Source of the DNA: Mycobacterium sp. SVM_VP21
GTDB taxonomy: Bacteria; Actinomycetota; Actinomycetes; Mycobacteriales; Mycobacteriaceae
Direction: 5' to 3'
NCBI GenBank assembly: GCA_024758765.1
Contig: CP101406.1
Span: 248,001 to 312,000, forward strand
Length of the DNA: 64,000 nucleotides
In this document: positions 41,150 through 50,312 of the stretch, in pieces
Layout of the letters: the number at the start of each line of letters is the position of its first letter
Position numbering within the stretch: the stretch's first letter is position 1
The notes under the pieces: generated by a model
What the model was told of the DNA's origin: nothing
Database searches by the model: none
Seen by the model: the letters and a program-made list of their open reading frames with translations, nothing else
Made by a program: the position numbers and the translations under genes

Positions 41150-42351
41150 ACACCACTGGTGCGCTGGACGGCATCCGGGTTCTGGAGCTCGGCACGCTGA
41201 TCTCCGGGCCGTTCGCCGGGCGACTGCTCGGCGACATGGGCGCTGACGTCATCAAGATCGAGCTGCCCGGCAAGCCCGACCCGCTGCGCACCTGGGGACA
41301 GGCCGAGCTCGACGGGCACCACTTCTTCTGGACCGTACACGCCCGCAACAAGAAGGCCGTGACCCTCGACCTGCGCACCGAACGCGGCCGCGAGCTGTTC
41401 CTCGAGCTCGTCGACAAGTCCGACATCGTCGTGGAGAACTTTCGCCCCGGCACGCTGGAACGCTGGGGCCTGGGCTTTGACGTGCTGCGTCAGCGCAATA
41501 AGGGCATCATCTTGGTGCGGGTGTCCGGCTACGGACAGACCGGGCCGGACGCCCACAAGGCCGGCTACGCCTCGGTCGCCGAGGCAGCCAGCGGACTGCG
41601 GCACATGAACGGGTTTCCCGGCGGCCCGCCGCCGCGGCTGGCCCTGTCCCTGGGCGACAGCCTCGCGGGCATGTTCGCCGCCCAAGGTGCCCTAGCCGCC
41701 CTCTACCGTCGCACGGTCACCGGCGAAGGCCAGGTGGTCGATGTCGCGCTCACCGAATCCTGTTTGGCCATCCAGGAATCCACCATCCCCGACTACGACG
41801 TCGGCGGAGTGGTCCGCGGACCGTCGGGCACCCGGCTCGAAGGCATCGCCCCGTCGAACATCTACCAATCGGCCGACGGCAGCTGGGTGGTGATCGCCGC
41901 CAACCAGGACAGTGTGTTCGCCCGGCTCTGCCAGGCCATGGGCCGGCCGGAGCTGACGACCGATCCGCGGTTCGCCGATCACGGTGCACGCGGCCGCAAT
42001 CAGGATGAGTTGGACTCGATCATCGGCGACTGGGCGGCGCAGCGGGCGCCCGATGCCATCATCGCGACGCTCAGTGATGCCGGGGTGATCTCCGGGCCCA
42101 TCAACACCGTCGCCGAAGTCGTCAAAGACCCGCAACTGTGGGCACGCGGCATGCTCGCCGAGCACTGGGACGAAGGCGCCGAGCGCACCGTGCTGGGACC
42201 CGGCGTCATGCCCGTGCTCTCGGAGAGCCCCGGCACCATCCGCAACGCCGGATCGGCCCGGCCTGGCCAGCACAACGACGAGGTCTACGCCGGCCTGCTC
42301 GGCAAGACCAGCGCGCAGATGGACGCGCTACGCACCGAGGGGGTGCTGTGA
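41146..42351 (+). CDS. CaiB/BaiF-type CoA-transferase
   Basis: The 401-residue class III CoA-transferase begins GIRVLELGTLISGPFAGRLL, with GADVIKIELPGKPDPLRTWG and NKKAVTLDLRTERGRELFLE as family hallmarks. The catalytic Asp is expected in SLGDSLAG near residue 168. It moves CoA between organic acids, here probably activating the product of the hydrolase. Overlaps on both sides (ATGA and GTGA) link it to the hydrolase and lyase genes. Confidence 0.9.
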   Translation: MNTTGALDGIRVLELGTLISGPFAGRLLGDMGADVIKIELPGKPDPLRTWGQAELDGHHFFWTVHARNKKAVTLDLRTERGRELFLELVDKSDIVVENFRPGTLERWGLGFDVLRQRNKGIILVRVSGYGQTGPDAHKAGYASVAEAASGLRHMNGFPGGPPPRLALSLGDSLAGMFAAQGALAALYRRTVTGEGQVVDVALTESCLAIQESTIPDYDVGGVVRGPSGTRLEGIAPSNIYQSADGSWVVIAANQDSVFARLCQAMGRPELTTDPRFADHGARGRNQDELDSIIGDWAAQRAPDAIIATLSDAGVISGPINTVAEVVKDPQLWARGMLAEHWDEGAERTVLGPGVMPVLSESPGTIRNAGSARPGQHNDEVYAGLLGKTSAQMDALRTEGVL

Positions 42352-43253
42352 GCACACTGCCCGGCCAGGTCACGATCCGCGAGGTCGCGCTGCGCGACGG
42401 TCTGCAGATCGAAGCACCGATCCCGTTGAGCGCCAAGCTCGAACTGCTGGCCGCGATCGCCGCGACCGGTGTCCGCGAGGTCGAGGTGACCTCATTCGTC
42501 TCCCCGACCAAAGTTCCGGCGCTCGCGGACGCCGCCGAGCTGGCTGCCGAGCTGTGGCGTTACCCCGAACTGGAGTTCTCCGCCCTGGTCGCCAGCCCCG
42601 GTGGCGCAGCCCGGGCGGTAGCCGCCGGCCTGAAGTCCATCGAGTACGTGGTGTGCGCCTCGGATGCCTTCAGCACCGCCAACGTCGGGCGCCCCACCGA
42701 AGCGGCCGTCGCCGCGATCACCGACATCGCCGGTATCGCCCATGACGCCAGCGCTTCGGTGGAGGTCATCATCGCCACCGCATGGGACTGCCCGTTCGAC
42801 GGCCCGACGGATCCCGGCCGCGTCACCGATATCGCGGCCTCGGCAACCGCTTTCGGGGTCGACCGGATCGCCATCGCCGACACGATCGGCACGGCCACCC
42901 CTCGGCGCGTCACCGATCTGATCAAGGCGGTGCAGCCGATCATCGGTGACATCCCGCTGGGAGCGCACTTCCACAACACCCGCGGCTCCGGGCTGGCCTG
43001 CGCCTACGCGGCGGTGCAAGCCGGAATCACCCGGCTCGACGCCTCGGCCGGCGGCCTGGGCGGCTGCCCGTTCGCCCCGGGCGCCACCGGCAATATCGCC
43101 ACCGAGGACCTGGTCTACCTGCTCGGCGACAGCGGCGTCGACACCGGTATCGATCTGGACGCCGCCATCGCCGCGGCCGGCGTGGCCAGCACCGTGGTCG
43201 GCCACGGGCTGCCCAGCGCGCTGCTGGCCGCCGGAGACCGGAAGCGGGTCTGA
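42348..43253 (+). CDS. HMG-CoA-lyase-family enzyme
   Basis: The 301-residue product starts at GTG 42348. The TIM-barrel family motifs are VALRDGLQIE near residue 12 (metal and substrate), EVTSFVSPTKVPALAD, the HFHNTRGSGLACAY metal-binding His pair, and the C-terminal AGGLGGCPFAPGATGN with the catalytic Cys. It splits 3-hydroxy-3-methyl acyl-CoA or related esters into an acyl-CoA and a keto acid. Here it may release acetyl-CoA or another unit from the CoA ester made by the transferase. Confidence 0.9.
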   Translation: MSTLPGQVTIREVALRDGLQIEAPIPLSAKLELLAAIAATGVREVEVTSFVSPTKVPALADAAELAAELWRYPELEFSALVASPGGAARAVAAGLKSIEYVVCASDAFSTANVGRPTEAAVAAITDIAGIAHDASASVEVIIATAWDCPFDGPTDPGRVTDIAASATAFGVDRIAIADTIGTATPRRVTDLIKAVQPIIGDIPLGAHFHNTRGSGLACAYAAVQAGITRLDASAGGLGGCPFAPGATGNIATEDLVYLLGDSGVDTGIDLDAAIAAAGVASTVVGHGLPSALLAAGDRKRV

Positions 43254-43261
43254 GCGCCTCG

Positions 43262-43876
43262 ATGTCCACCCAGCGTGAGCTCAGTTCGAAGGGACGCCTG
43301 ACGCGCGGTGCGATCGAGCAGGCCGCCCGAGAACTGTTTGCCGAACGCGGATTTCACGGCACCACACTGGCCGACATCACATCGGCCGCCGGAAAGTCCA
43401 CGGCGGTGCTCTACCGGTACTTCCGCGACAAGGAAGATCTGCTGGCCGCGTTGGCCGAGTCGTTTCTGACCCAGGTGGTCGAGCCGTCCGGACTCAAGAT
43501 GCGGCTGCCGGAGTCCCCGGAGGACACCGAGTTCTTCTCCTCGGTGGTCAGCGCCTATTGGGCCATGTTCAAACCGAACATCGGCGTCATGATCGCGGTC
43601 GCACAGCTGGCGGCGACCAGCGAGCGATTCGCCGCGCTGCAGAACGAGTTCCGCAGGTTCGGTATGGAGATCGTCACCGCCTCGGTGCGACGCGCACAGC
43701 AGCAGGGCTATGGCACCGAGCTCGACCCCGACCACATCGCGGCGGCCATCGCGCTGCTGTTCGAGAATTTCACCGTCGTGTTCGTCGGCCCGTCGGGGCC
43801 GGGATGGCGGATCAGTGACAGCGACGCCATCGAGACGCTGTCGACGATCTGGAGAAAGACCCTGTACGGCCGTTGA
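43262..43876 (+). CDS. TetR-family regulator of the catabolic cluster
   Basis: The 204-residue product has an N-terminal TetR HTH at about 15-60 (AARELFAERGFHGTTLADI, then GKSTAVLYRYFRDKEDLLA). A helical ligand domain follows. It is the only regulator in the cluster and so the likely reader of an acyl-CoA or aromatic ligand, acting at the palindrome 38802-38819. ATG 43262 is eight bases past the lyase stop. Confidence 0.88.
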   Translation: MSTQRELSSKGRLTRGAIEQAARELFAERGFHGTTLADITSAAGKSTAVLYRYFRDKEDLLAALAESFLTQVVEPSGLKMRLPESPEDTEFFSSVVSAYWAMFKPNIGVMIAVAQLAATSERFAALQNEFRRFGMEIVTASVRRAQQQGYGTELDPDHIAAAIALLFENFTVVFVGPSGPGWRISDSDAIETLSTIWRKTLYGR

Positions 43877-43900
43877 TCGCTGACAACTGAAGGACACGCC

Positions 43901-45142
43901 ATGGATTTCACACTGCCCGAACACCTTCCCGGGGTGCTCGCCGAGATGGACGACTTCATCGAGCGCGAGATCGCACCGCTGCAGGCCGAGCACATGCAGT
44001 ATTTCGACCACCGGCGCGAGTTTGCCCGCACCGACGTGGAGCGCGGCGGCATCCCGCGACGCGAGTGGGAAGAGCTGCTCGACGAGATGCGCCGCCGTGC
44101 TGACGACGCGGGCTGGCTGCGGTACGGGTTGCCGGCCTCCCTGGGTGGCCGAGACGGATCCAACGTCGACATGGCGGTGATCCGGGAACACCTGGCCCAC
44201 AAGGGCCTCGGCCTGCACAACGATCTGCAGGACGAGTCGTCGATCGTCGGGAACTTCCCGCAGGTGATCATGATGGAGCGGTTCGGCACCGACGAGCAAC
44301 GCCGCGAGTTCTCCCAAGCCATGATCACCGGCGAACGGTCGATGGCCTTCGGTTTGACCGAACCCGAGCACGGCTCGGATGCGACGTGGCTGGAAACCCG
44401 CGCCGAACTCGACGGTGACACGTGGGTGATCAACGGCGCCAAACGGTTCAACACCGGAGTGCATCGTGCCACCCACGACCTGGTGTTTGCCCGCACCTCC
44501 GGCGAGGCGGGCTCGGCGCGCGGCATCACCGCGTTCCTGGTGCCCACCGACACCCCGGGATTCACCATCCCGTTCTACTGGTGGACCTTCAACATGCCTA
44601 CCGACCACGGCGAGGTCGAACTCCGCAATGTGCGGGTGCCCGCCGAAGCCGTGCTCGGCGAGGTCGACGGCGGGTTGGACGTGGCCCAGACCTTCCTGCA
44701 CGAAAACCGGATCCGCCAGGCCGCCTCCAGCCTGGGCGCCGCGCAGTACTGCATCGACCGGGCCGCCGAATACGCCCGGCAACGCACCGTGTTCGGAAAG
44801 CCGCTGTCGGTCAACCAGGCGGTGCAGTGGCCGCTGGCCGAATTGCAGACCGAGGCTCAGATGGTGCGACTGCTGGTGAACTATGCGGCCTGGCACCTGG
44901 ACCGCGACCACCACCTGGAGGTCTCCGACAAGGTATCGATGGCCAACTACCGTGCCAACCGGCTGGTGTGCGAAGCCGCCGACCGTGCCATCCAGATTCA
45001 CGGCGGAATCGGCTACACCCGCCACGAACAGTTCGAGCACATCTATCGACACCATCGCCGATACCGGATCACCGAGGGCGCCGAGGAGATCCAGATCCGT
45101 CGGGTCGCGCAGCGACTGTTCGGGTTCGATAGGCGGCCATGA
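43901..45142 (+). CDS. Acyl-CoA dehydrogenase, ACAD10/11-like neighbour of a kinase
   Basis: The 413-residue ACAD begins MDFTLPEHLPGVLAEMDDFI and shows the FAD region FGLTEPEHGSDATWLETRAE. The helical domain is typical, and IHGGIGYTRHEQFEHIYRHH and RITEGAEEIQIRRVA are at the end. The stop overlaps the APH-type kinase gene (ATGA). In ACAD10/11 and in LvaC/LvaA of Pseudomonas, an ACAD and a kinase of this type act on 4-hydroxyacyl-CoA (known). The pairing suggests the same chemistry here. Confidence 0.88.
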   Translation: MDFTLPEHLPGVLAEMDDFIEREIAPLQAEHMQYFDHRREFARTDVERGGIPRREWEELLDEMRRRADDAGWLRYGLPASLGGRDGSNVDMAVIREHLAHKGLGLHNDLQDESSIVGNFPQVIMMERFGTDEQRREFSQAMITGERSMAFGLTEPEHGSDATWLETRAELDGDTWVINGAKRFNTGVHRATHDLVFARTSGEAGSARGITAFLVPTDTPGFTIPFYWWTFNMPTDHGEVELRNVRVPAEAVLGEVDGGLDVAQTFLHENRIRQAASSLGAAQYCIDRAAEYARQRTVFGKPLSVNQAVQWPLAELQTEAQMVRLLVNYAAWHLDRDHHLEVSDKVSMANYRANRLVCEAADRAIQIHGGIGYTRHEQFEHIYRHHRRYRITEGAEEIQIRRVAQRLFGFDRRP

Positions 45143-46128
45143 AACCGGGTGGGCCCGCCGATCAGCTCGCCGACCGGCTGGCCGATGTGCTGACGCCGGT
45201 GTTGGGCCCCGTCACCGTCGAGGGCCTACGCGCCCTGACCGGCGGCGCCAGCCGCGTCACCTGGGCTTTCGATGCCGTCACCGACACCCGGGGCCGCCGG
45301 TCGCTGATTCTGCGCACCGGGCCGATCGAGGAGCTCTACGCCAGCATGGAACTCGAGGCGCAGGCCCAGCGCGCCGCCGGCGAGGCCGGCGCACCGGTCC
45401 CGAACGTGCTGGTCGCCGATAATTCCCCTGCAGCACTGGGGAATCCGTATCTGATCTGCGACCTGATCGACGGCGAAACGGTGGTTCGCCGTATCGAGCG
45501 CCAGCTCGATGCGGCCGGACGCGAACAACTGCTGGGCCAGTGCGCGCGGGCGCTGGGTGCCATCCACCGGGGCGACCCGGCTGGCGTCGCGCTCAGCGCC
45601 GAAGACCAGCTATCCGCGTGCCGCGCCCAGCTTGATGCCCTGCCCGACACCACCGCTGCCTTCGAGTGGGCGTTTCGGCGGCTGGCCGCCGATCGTCCAC
45701 CGCCGGTGCCGACGCAGCTGGTCCACGGCGACTTCCGGATGGGCAACCTGATGGTCTCCGGCGCCGGTGACCTGGCCGCCGTGCTGGACTGGGAGCTGGT
45801 GCACCTCGGCGACGGATGCGAGGACTTGGCCTGGTTCTGCCTGCGAGCCTGGCGGTTCGGCGCGCCGCGAGAGCGCGCCGCCGGTGGACTCGGCAATATC
45901 GACGCCTTCCTGACCGCCTATGAGCAGGCCAGCGGGCACCGCGTTGATCCGGAACGGTTCGACTGGTGGCTACTGCTGGGCACGCTGCGATGGGGCATCA
46001 TCTGCCGCTACCAGGCACAGCGTCACCTCAGCGGTCAAACCCGTTCGGTGGAGCTGGCGACCATCGGTCGGCGGGTCTCCGAATCCGAATGGGACGTGCT
46101 GCGCCTGCTCGATGGAGTCCGGCCGTGA
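45139..46128 (+). CDS. APH-type kinase, possible 4-hydroxyacyl-CoA kinase
   Basis: The 329-residue phosphotransferase has the aminoglycoside-phosphotransferase fold. Its catalytic loop is LVHGDFRMGNLMVSGAG near residue 197, followed by a DFG-equivalent (AAVLDWELVHLGDGCEDLAW) at about 214-233. The N-terminal lobe carries TGGASRVTWAFDAVTD. It phosphorylates a hydroxyl group; in ACAD10/11 and LvaA systems the target is a 4-hydroxyacyl-CoA, whose phosphate is then removed by the dehydrogenase. Substrate and stereochemistry are not defined. It overlaps the small gene that follows. Confidence 0.85.
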   Translation: MKPGGPADQLADRLADVLTPVLGPVTVEGLRALTGGASRVTWAFDAVTDTRGRRSLILRTGPIEELYASMELEAQAQRAAGEAGAPVPNVLVADNSPAALGNPYLICDLIDGETVVRRIERQLDAAGREQLLGQCARALGAIHRGDPAGVALSAEDQLSACRAQLDALPDTTAAFEWAFRRLAADRPPPVPTQLVHGDFRMGNLMVSGAGDLAAVLDWELVHLGDGCEDLAWFCLRAWRFGAPRERAAGGLGNIDAFLTAYEQASGHRVDPERFDWWLLLGTLRWGIICRYQAQRHLSGQTRSVELATIGRRVSESEWDVLRLLDGVRP

Positions 46129-46472
46129 GCGCCGGGCGCCGCCCCACCGCGGCCGAACTCGTTGCCGCGGTCACCGAGTTCCTCGACACGGCGCTGGTCA
46201 ATCGTGACGAACACGCCGCCACCGACAGCCAGGTCAGGTTTCACGCGCGAGTGGCGGCCAACGCACTGCGAATCGTCGAACGGGAGTTGCGCGACACCAC
46301 CGGTGGCGTCGTCGCCGAGGCCCTGGCCGGGCTGGGGTTCGCCGACGAGGAAGAGCTGGCCGCCGCCATCCGGGCCGGTGAACTCGACGACCGGCCCGAG
46401 GCGCTCACCGCCTGCCTGTACACCCTGGTGGAGCATCGGCTGGCGATTGACCATCCGGGATACACCCGATAG
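46125..46472 (+). CDS. Small DUF6285-type protein, kinase partner candidate
   Basis: The 115-residue acidic, helical protein starts at GTG 46125, overlapping the kinase stop. It runs AELVAAVTEFLDTALVNRDE, then HARVAANALRIVERELRDTT. Small proteins of this sort regularly follow APH/ACAD pairs. LvaB in Pseudomonas is a small essential partner of the kinase LvaA (known). Equivalence to LvaB is an inference from size and position; sequence comparison is needed. Confidence 0.65.
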   Translation: MSAGRRPTAAELVAAVTEFLDTALVNRDEHAATDSQVRFHARVAANALRIVERELRDTTGGVVAEALAGLGFADEEELAAAIRAGELDDRPEALTACLYTLVEHRLAIDHPGYTR

Positions 46473-46559
46473 CCCCTAGAGTTCCTGCGCGACAATCACT
46501 TCGACGGCGCTGCTCCAAACCCGATGTATCGGCAGAACCTGCGCAGTAGCATCTGGACC

Positions 46560-46964
46560 GTGTCCGACACCAATGCCGCGCTGCGAATCCTTGTCTACAG
46601 TGACGACGCCGCGACCCGTGCACGGGTTATAACCGCGTTGGGCAAGCAGCTGCACCCGGACCTACCGGAGCTGAGTTATGTCGAGGTCGCAACCGAGCCG
46701 GTGGTGATCCGGCAGATGGATGCCGGTGGCATCGACCTGGCCATCCTGGACGGAGAGGCCGCCCCGGCCGGGGGCATGGGCATCTGCAAACAGCTCAAAG
46801 ACGAAATCACGCCGTGCCCGCCGATCGTGGTGCTCACCGGCCGCGCCGACGACGCCTGGTTGGCCAAATGGTCACATGCCGACGCCGCGGTGGCCCACCC
46901 GATTGACCCGATGGAATTGAGCCAGGCGGTGCTGGGTCTGCTCCGCACGCCGACGCGCGGTTAA
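46560..46964 (+). CDS. Receiver-only response regulator (Rv3143-like)
   Basis: The 134-residue product starts at GTG 46560. It has a single CheY-like receiver with the phospho-acceptor Asp in IDLAILDGEA near residue 62 and TGR in the Thr position. The Lys position is less clear (AHPIDPMEL). There is no output domain. It is nearly the same as M. tuberculosis Rv3143 from memory and keeps that gene's place just upstream of the nuo operon. It probably works by binding other proteins. Confidence 0.85.
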   Translation: MSDTNAALRILVYSDDAATRARVITALGKQLHPDLPELSYVEVATEPVVIRQMDAGGIDLAILDGEAAPAGGMGICKQLKDEITPCPPIVVLTGRADDAWLAKWSHADAAVAHPIDPMELSQAVLGLLRTPTRG

Positions 46965-47352
46965 CGCGCCGGTCCCAGCTTCACCTCTCCTCCGTCGAGG
47001 CTCGCTGAACCCTTCAGTTCATACGCCGGTCCCAGCTTCACCTCTCCTCCGTCGAGGCTCGCTGAACCGCTCCGTTCATACGCCGGTCCCAGCTTCACCT
47101 CTCCTCCGTCGAGGCTCGCTGAACCGCTCAGTTCATACGCCGGTCCCAGCTTCACCTCTCCTCCGTCGAGGCTCGCTGAACCGCCGGGGTTAGGGCAGCC
47201 TCAGAGGCGAATTCCCCTGTCGCCGTTACCGCTACAGGTGATGCCCGTCACAGTTGTCGGCAATTTCGGATTCTTCCCAACCGCCTCGTGGCGGCGGACT
47301 AGGCTGTGCCTGAAGTCACATCGGCGCCCGGAAGGGAACTACGTCACTGAGC
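46965..47352. other. 388-bp gap before nuoA with tandem repeat and leader
   Basis: The first 218 bases are the 57-bp tandem repeat. The following 169 bases (47184-47352) form the leader of the nuo operon. It has a GGAAGGGAAC ribosome-binding region before nuoA and a TAGGCT candidate -10 (47300-47305) with no convincing -35. No gene is called. Confidence 0.6.
46967..47183. repeat. 57-bp tandem repeat, four copies (VNTR-like)
   Basis: The unit CGCCGGTCCCAGCTTCACCT... recurs at 46967, 47024, 47081 and 47138 with single-base differences, the last copy being about 46 bp. Each unit holds CTCTCCTCCGTCGAGGCTCG followed by a variable tail before CATA. The unit length is a multiple of three, so the minus strand stays open (GSASLDGGEVKLGPAY repeats), but no proper gene is evident. 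Such intergenic repeats are typical MIRU/VNTR-style loci in mycobacteria, where copy number may vary between strains. Confidence 0.9.
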
Positions 47353-47730
47353 ATGAACCTCTACCTGCCGATCCTGGTCCTCGCCGCGCTCGCCGCCGGT
47401 TTCGCCGTATTTTCCGTGGTCGCCACCGCTCTGGTGGGTCCCTCGCGCTACAACCGGTCGAAACTAGAAGCCTACGAGTGCGGCATCGAACCCACAGACC
47501 AGCCGGTCAGCGGGCCGCACGCCCCGCCCGGGCAGCGCTTCCCGGTGAAGTACTACCTGACCGCGATGCTGTTCATCGTCTTCGACATCGAGATCGTTTT
47601 TCTCTACCCCTGGGCGGTTGCCTTCGACGGGCTCGGAGTGTTCGCCCTCATCGAAATGGTGCTGTTCGCCGTCATCGTGTTCGTCGCCTACGCGTACGTC
47701 TGGCGGCGCGGCGGCCTGAATTGGGATTGA
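47353..47730 (+). CDS. nuoA: NADH dehydrogenase I subunit NuoA
   Basis: The 125-residue membrane subunit with three TM segments begins MNLYLPILVLAALAAGFAVF. The ND3-like loop YECGIEPT carries the Cys near the quinone site, and FDIEIVFLYPWA is the conserved second-TM motif. It starts the fourteen-gene proton-pumping NADH:quinone oxidoreductase operon. Confidence 0.97.
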   Translation: MNLYLPILVLAALAAGFAVFSVVATALVGPSRYNRSKLEAYECGIEPTDQPVSGPHAPPGQRFPVKYYLTAMLFIVFDIEIVFLYPWAVAFDGLGVFALIEMVLFAVIVFVAYAYVWRRGGLNWD

Positions 47731-47752
47731 GTGGGAGTAGGCGGGCTTAGAC

Positions 47753-48307
47753 ATGGGATTAGAAGAGCAACTGCCGAGCGGGCTCCTGCTGTCCACCGTG
47801 GAAGACCTGGCCGGGTACTTCCGCACCGGGTCGCTGTGGCCGGCGACCTTCGGCCTGGCCTGTTGTGCGATCGAGATGATGTCGACGATGGCGCCCGACT
47901 ACGACCTGTCCCGATTCGGGATGGAGGTGTTCCGAGCCTCACCGCGTCAGGCCGATCTGATGATCGTGGCAGGCCGGGTCAGCCAGAAGATGGCACCGGT
48001 GCTGCGCCAGATCTACGACCAGATGGTGGAGCCCAAATGGGTGCTGTCGATGGGTGTGTGCGCGTCGTCGGGCGGGATGTTCAACAACTACGCGATCGTG
48101 CAGGGCGTGGACCATGTCGTCCCGGTCGACATCTACCTGCCCGGTTGTCCGCCCCGACCGGAGATGCTGATGTACGCAATCCTCAAGCTGCACGAGAAGA
48201 TTCGTTCGATGCCCTTGGGCGCCAACCGGGAACAGGTGATCACCGAGACCGAGCAGGCGGCCCTATCGGCCCCGTCCACCTGGGAGCTGAGGGGGTTGCT
48301 GCGGTGA
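47753..48307 (+). CDS. nuoB: NADH dehydrogenase I subunit NuoB (N2 cluster)
   Basis: The 184-residue peripheral-arm subunit supplies ligands for the terminal 4Fe-4S cluster N2: the adjacent Cys pair in LACCAIEMM, one Cys in [11 protein letters not shown] and one in LPGCPPRPE. The usual length is about 184. It hands electrons to menaquinone between NuoB and NuoD. Confidence 0.98.
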   Translation: MGLEEQLPSGLLLSTVEDLAGYFRTGSLWPATFGLACCAIEMMSTMAPDYDLSRFGMEVFRASPRQADLMIVAGRVSQKMAPVLRQIYDQMVEPKWVLSMGVCASSGGMFNNYAIVQGVDHVVPVDIYLPGCPPRPEMLMYAILKLHEKIRSMPLGANREQVITETEQAALSAPSTWELRGLLR

Positions 48308-48999
48308 GCGAGGCAAGCGATGCGGACCGAAACGGACCCGAGGACGTCATCAAGGTCCGCCACGGCCTGTTCGGCGCGACGGGCACCGGCGATACGTCGG
48401 GATACGGACGCCTCGTTACCGAGGCCGCACTCCCCGGCGAGACCCCACGGCCCTACGGCGGGTACTTCGACGAACTCGTCGACACCCTCACCGCCGCCCT
48501 GCAGCGCAACGGAATCGAGTTTACCGACGCCATCGAGAAAGTCGTGGTCTACCGCGACGAGCTGACCCTCTACGTGCCTCGCGCGCAGCTGCCGGCGGTG
48601 GCCCAGCTGCTGCGTGACGAGCCGGAGCTGCGCTTCGAACTGAGTCTCGGGGTCTCCGGTGTGCACTACCCCGGCGACGCCGACCGTGAGTTGCACGCGG
48701 TATATCCGCTGCGATCCATCACCCACAACCGCCGCGTCCGCCTGGAAGTCGCTGCCCCCGATGCGGATCCGCACATTCCGTCGCTGTTTGCGATCTACCC
48801 CACCACCGACTGGCATGAGCGGGAGACCTACGACTTCTTCGGGATCATCTTTGACGGCCACCCGTCGCTGACCCGGATCGAGATGCCCGACGACTGGCAC
48901 GGTCACCCGCAGCGCAAGGACTACCCATTGGGCGGCATCCCGGTCGAGTACAAGGGCGCACAGATACCGCCGCCGGACCAGCGGAGGGCTTACAAGTAA
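48304..48999 (+). CDS. nuoC: NADH dehydrogenase I subunit NuoC
   Basis: The 231-residue 30-kDa-type subunit starts at GTG 48304, overlapping the nuoB stop (GTGA). The hallmark is [20 protein letters not shown] near residue 165, then [15 protein letters not shown]. It binds NuoD at the hydrophilic arm. The N-terminal 45 residues are acidic and probably disordered. Confidence 0.97.
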   Translation: MSEASDADRNGPEDVIKVRHGLFGATGTGDTSGYGRLVTEAALPGETPRPYGGYFDELVDTLTAALQRNGIEFTDAIEKVVVYRDELTLYVPRAQLPAVAQLLRDEPELRFELSLGVSGVHYPGDADRELHAVYPLRSITHNRRVRLEVAAPDADPHIPSLFAIYPTTDWHERETYDFFGIIFDGHPSLTRIEMPDDWHGHPQRKDYPLGGIPVEYKGAQIPPPDQRRAYK

Positions 49000-50312
49000 T
49001 GAGCACCGATACACCGCACACCATCCTCAACGTCGGTGGGCAGGAATGGGATCAGGTGGTCGAGGCCGCCAAGGCCGCCGACCCCGGCGAACGCATTGTC
49101 GTCAATATGGGGCCCCAACACCCGTCGACGCACGGCGTGCTGCGGCTGATCCTCGAGCTCGAGGGCGAGACGGTGACCGAAGCCCGTTGCGGCATCGGCT
49201 ATCTGCACACCGGCATCGAGAAGAATCTGGAAAGTCGCTACTGGACCCAGGGCGTCACGTTCGTGACCCGGATGGACTATCTGTCGCCGTTCTTCAACGA
49301 GACCGCCTACTGCCTCGGCGTGGAGAAGCTGCTGGGTATCACCGACGACATCCCCGAACGCGCCAGTGTCATCCGGGTTTTGATGATGGAACTCAACCGG
49401 ATGTCCTCGCATCTGGTCGCGCTCGCGACCGGCGGCATGGAGCTCGGCGCGCTCACGGTGATGCTGTTCGGTTTCCGGGAACGGGAGCTGGTGCTCGACA
49501 TCTTCGAGGCGATCACCGGGCTGCGGATGAACCACCAGTATGTCCGGCCCGGCGGCGTGTCGGTGGATCTGCCCGATGACGCGGTCCCCATGATTCGTGA
49601 TTTCCTCAAGCTGATGCCCAAGCGACTCAAGGACATCGAGGACCTGCTGACCGAAAACTACATCTGGAGGGCCCGCACCAAGGGCGTGGGCTACCTAGAC
49701 CTGACCGGATGCATGGCGTTGGGCATCACCGGTCCGGTGCTGCGCTCGACGGGCCTGCCCTATGACGTGCGACGTGCGGAGCCCTACTGCGGCTACCAGG
49801 ACTACGAGTTCGAGGTCATCACCGACGACGGCTGTGATGCCTACGGCCGCTACCTGATCCGCATCGCAGAGATCAAGGAGTCCCTGAAAATCGTCGAACA
49901 GTGTGTAGAAAGGTTGGCCAAGCTGCACGGACAGCCAGTGATGGTTTCCGACCGCAAGATCGCCTGGCCTGCCGACCTGACCATCGGCCCGGACGGGCAG
50001 GGTAACTCCCGTGAACACATCGGCTGGATCATGGGCCACTCGATGGAAGGTCTGATCCACCACTTCAAGCGGGTCACCGAGGATTTGTGGGTGCCGCCGG
50101 GGCAGGTGTTCGTCTCGGTCGAGTCGCCCCGCGGCGAACTGGGGGTGCACATGGTCAGCGACGGCGGTACCCGCCCCTACCGAGTGCACTACCGGGATCC
50201 GTCGTTTACCAATCTGCAGGCGGTGGCCGCCATGAGCGAGGGCGGGCTGATCGCCGACGTGATCGCCGCGGTCGCCAGCATCGACCCCGTCATGGGCGGG
50301 GTGGACCGATGA
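48999..50312 (+). CDS. nuoD: NADH dehydrogenase I subunit NuoD
   Basis: The 437-residue 49-kDa-type subunit shares the quinone-binding cavity with NuoB. Signature: [15 protein letters not shown] near residue 37, a typical [15 protein letters not shown] next, and the C-terminal [12 protein letters not shown]. The ATG shares an A with the nuoC stop (TAATG). Confidence 0.98.
   Translation: MSTDTPHTILNVGGQEWDQVVEAAKAADPGERIVVNMGPQHPSTHGVLRLILELEGETVTEARCGIGYLHTGIEKNLESRYWTQGVTFVTRMDYLSPFFNETAYCLGVEKLLGITDDIPERASVIRVLMMELNRMSSHLVALATGGMELGALTVMLFGFRERELVLDIFEAITGLRMNHQYVRPGGVSVDLPDDAVPMIRDFLKLMPKRLKDIEDLLTENYIWRARTKGVGYLDLTGCMALGITGPVLRSTGLPYDVRRAEPYCGYQDYEFEVITDDGCDAYGRYLIRIAEIKESLKIVEQCVERLAKLHGQPVMVSDRKIAWPADLTIGPDGQGNSREHIGWIMGHSMEGLIHHFKRVTEDLWVPPGQVFVSVESPRGELGVHMVSDGGTRPYRVHYRDPSFTNLQAVAAMSEGGLIADVIAAVASIDPVMGGVDR

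Noticed and set aside
43115..45055. Long minus-strand open frame opposite TetR and acyl-CoA dehydrogenase
   Set aside because: It is antisense to two clear enzyme/regulator genes; it has no domain and reads as a shadow.
46961..47155. Minus-strand protein made of the repeated 19-residue unit
   Set aside because: The frame stays open only because the unit is a multiple of three; there is no convincing start, ribosome-binding site or neighbour link.
46967..47183. CRISPR array
   Set aside because: The repeats are directly adjacent with no unique spacers and no cas genes, so this is a tandem repeat and not a CRISPR array.
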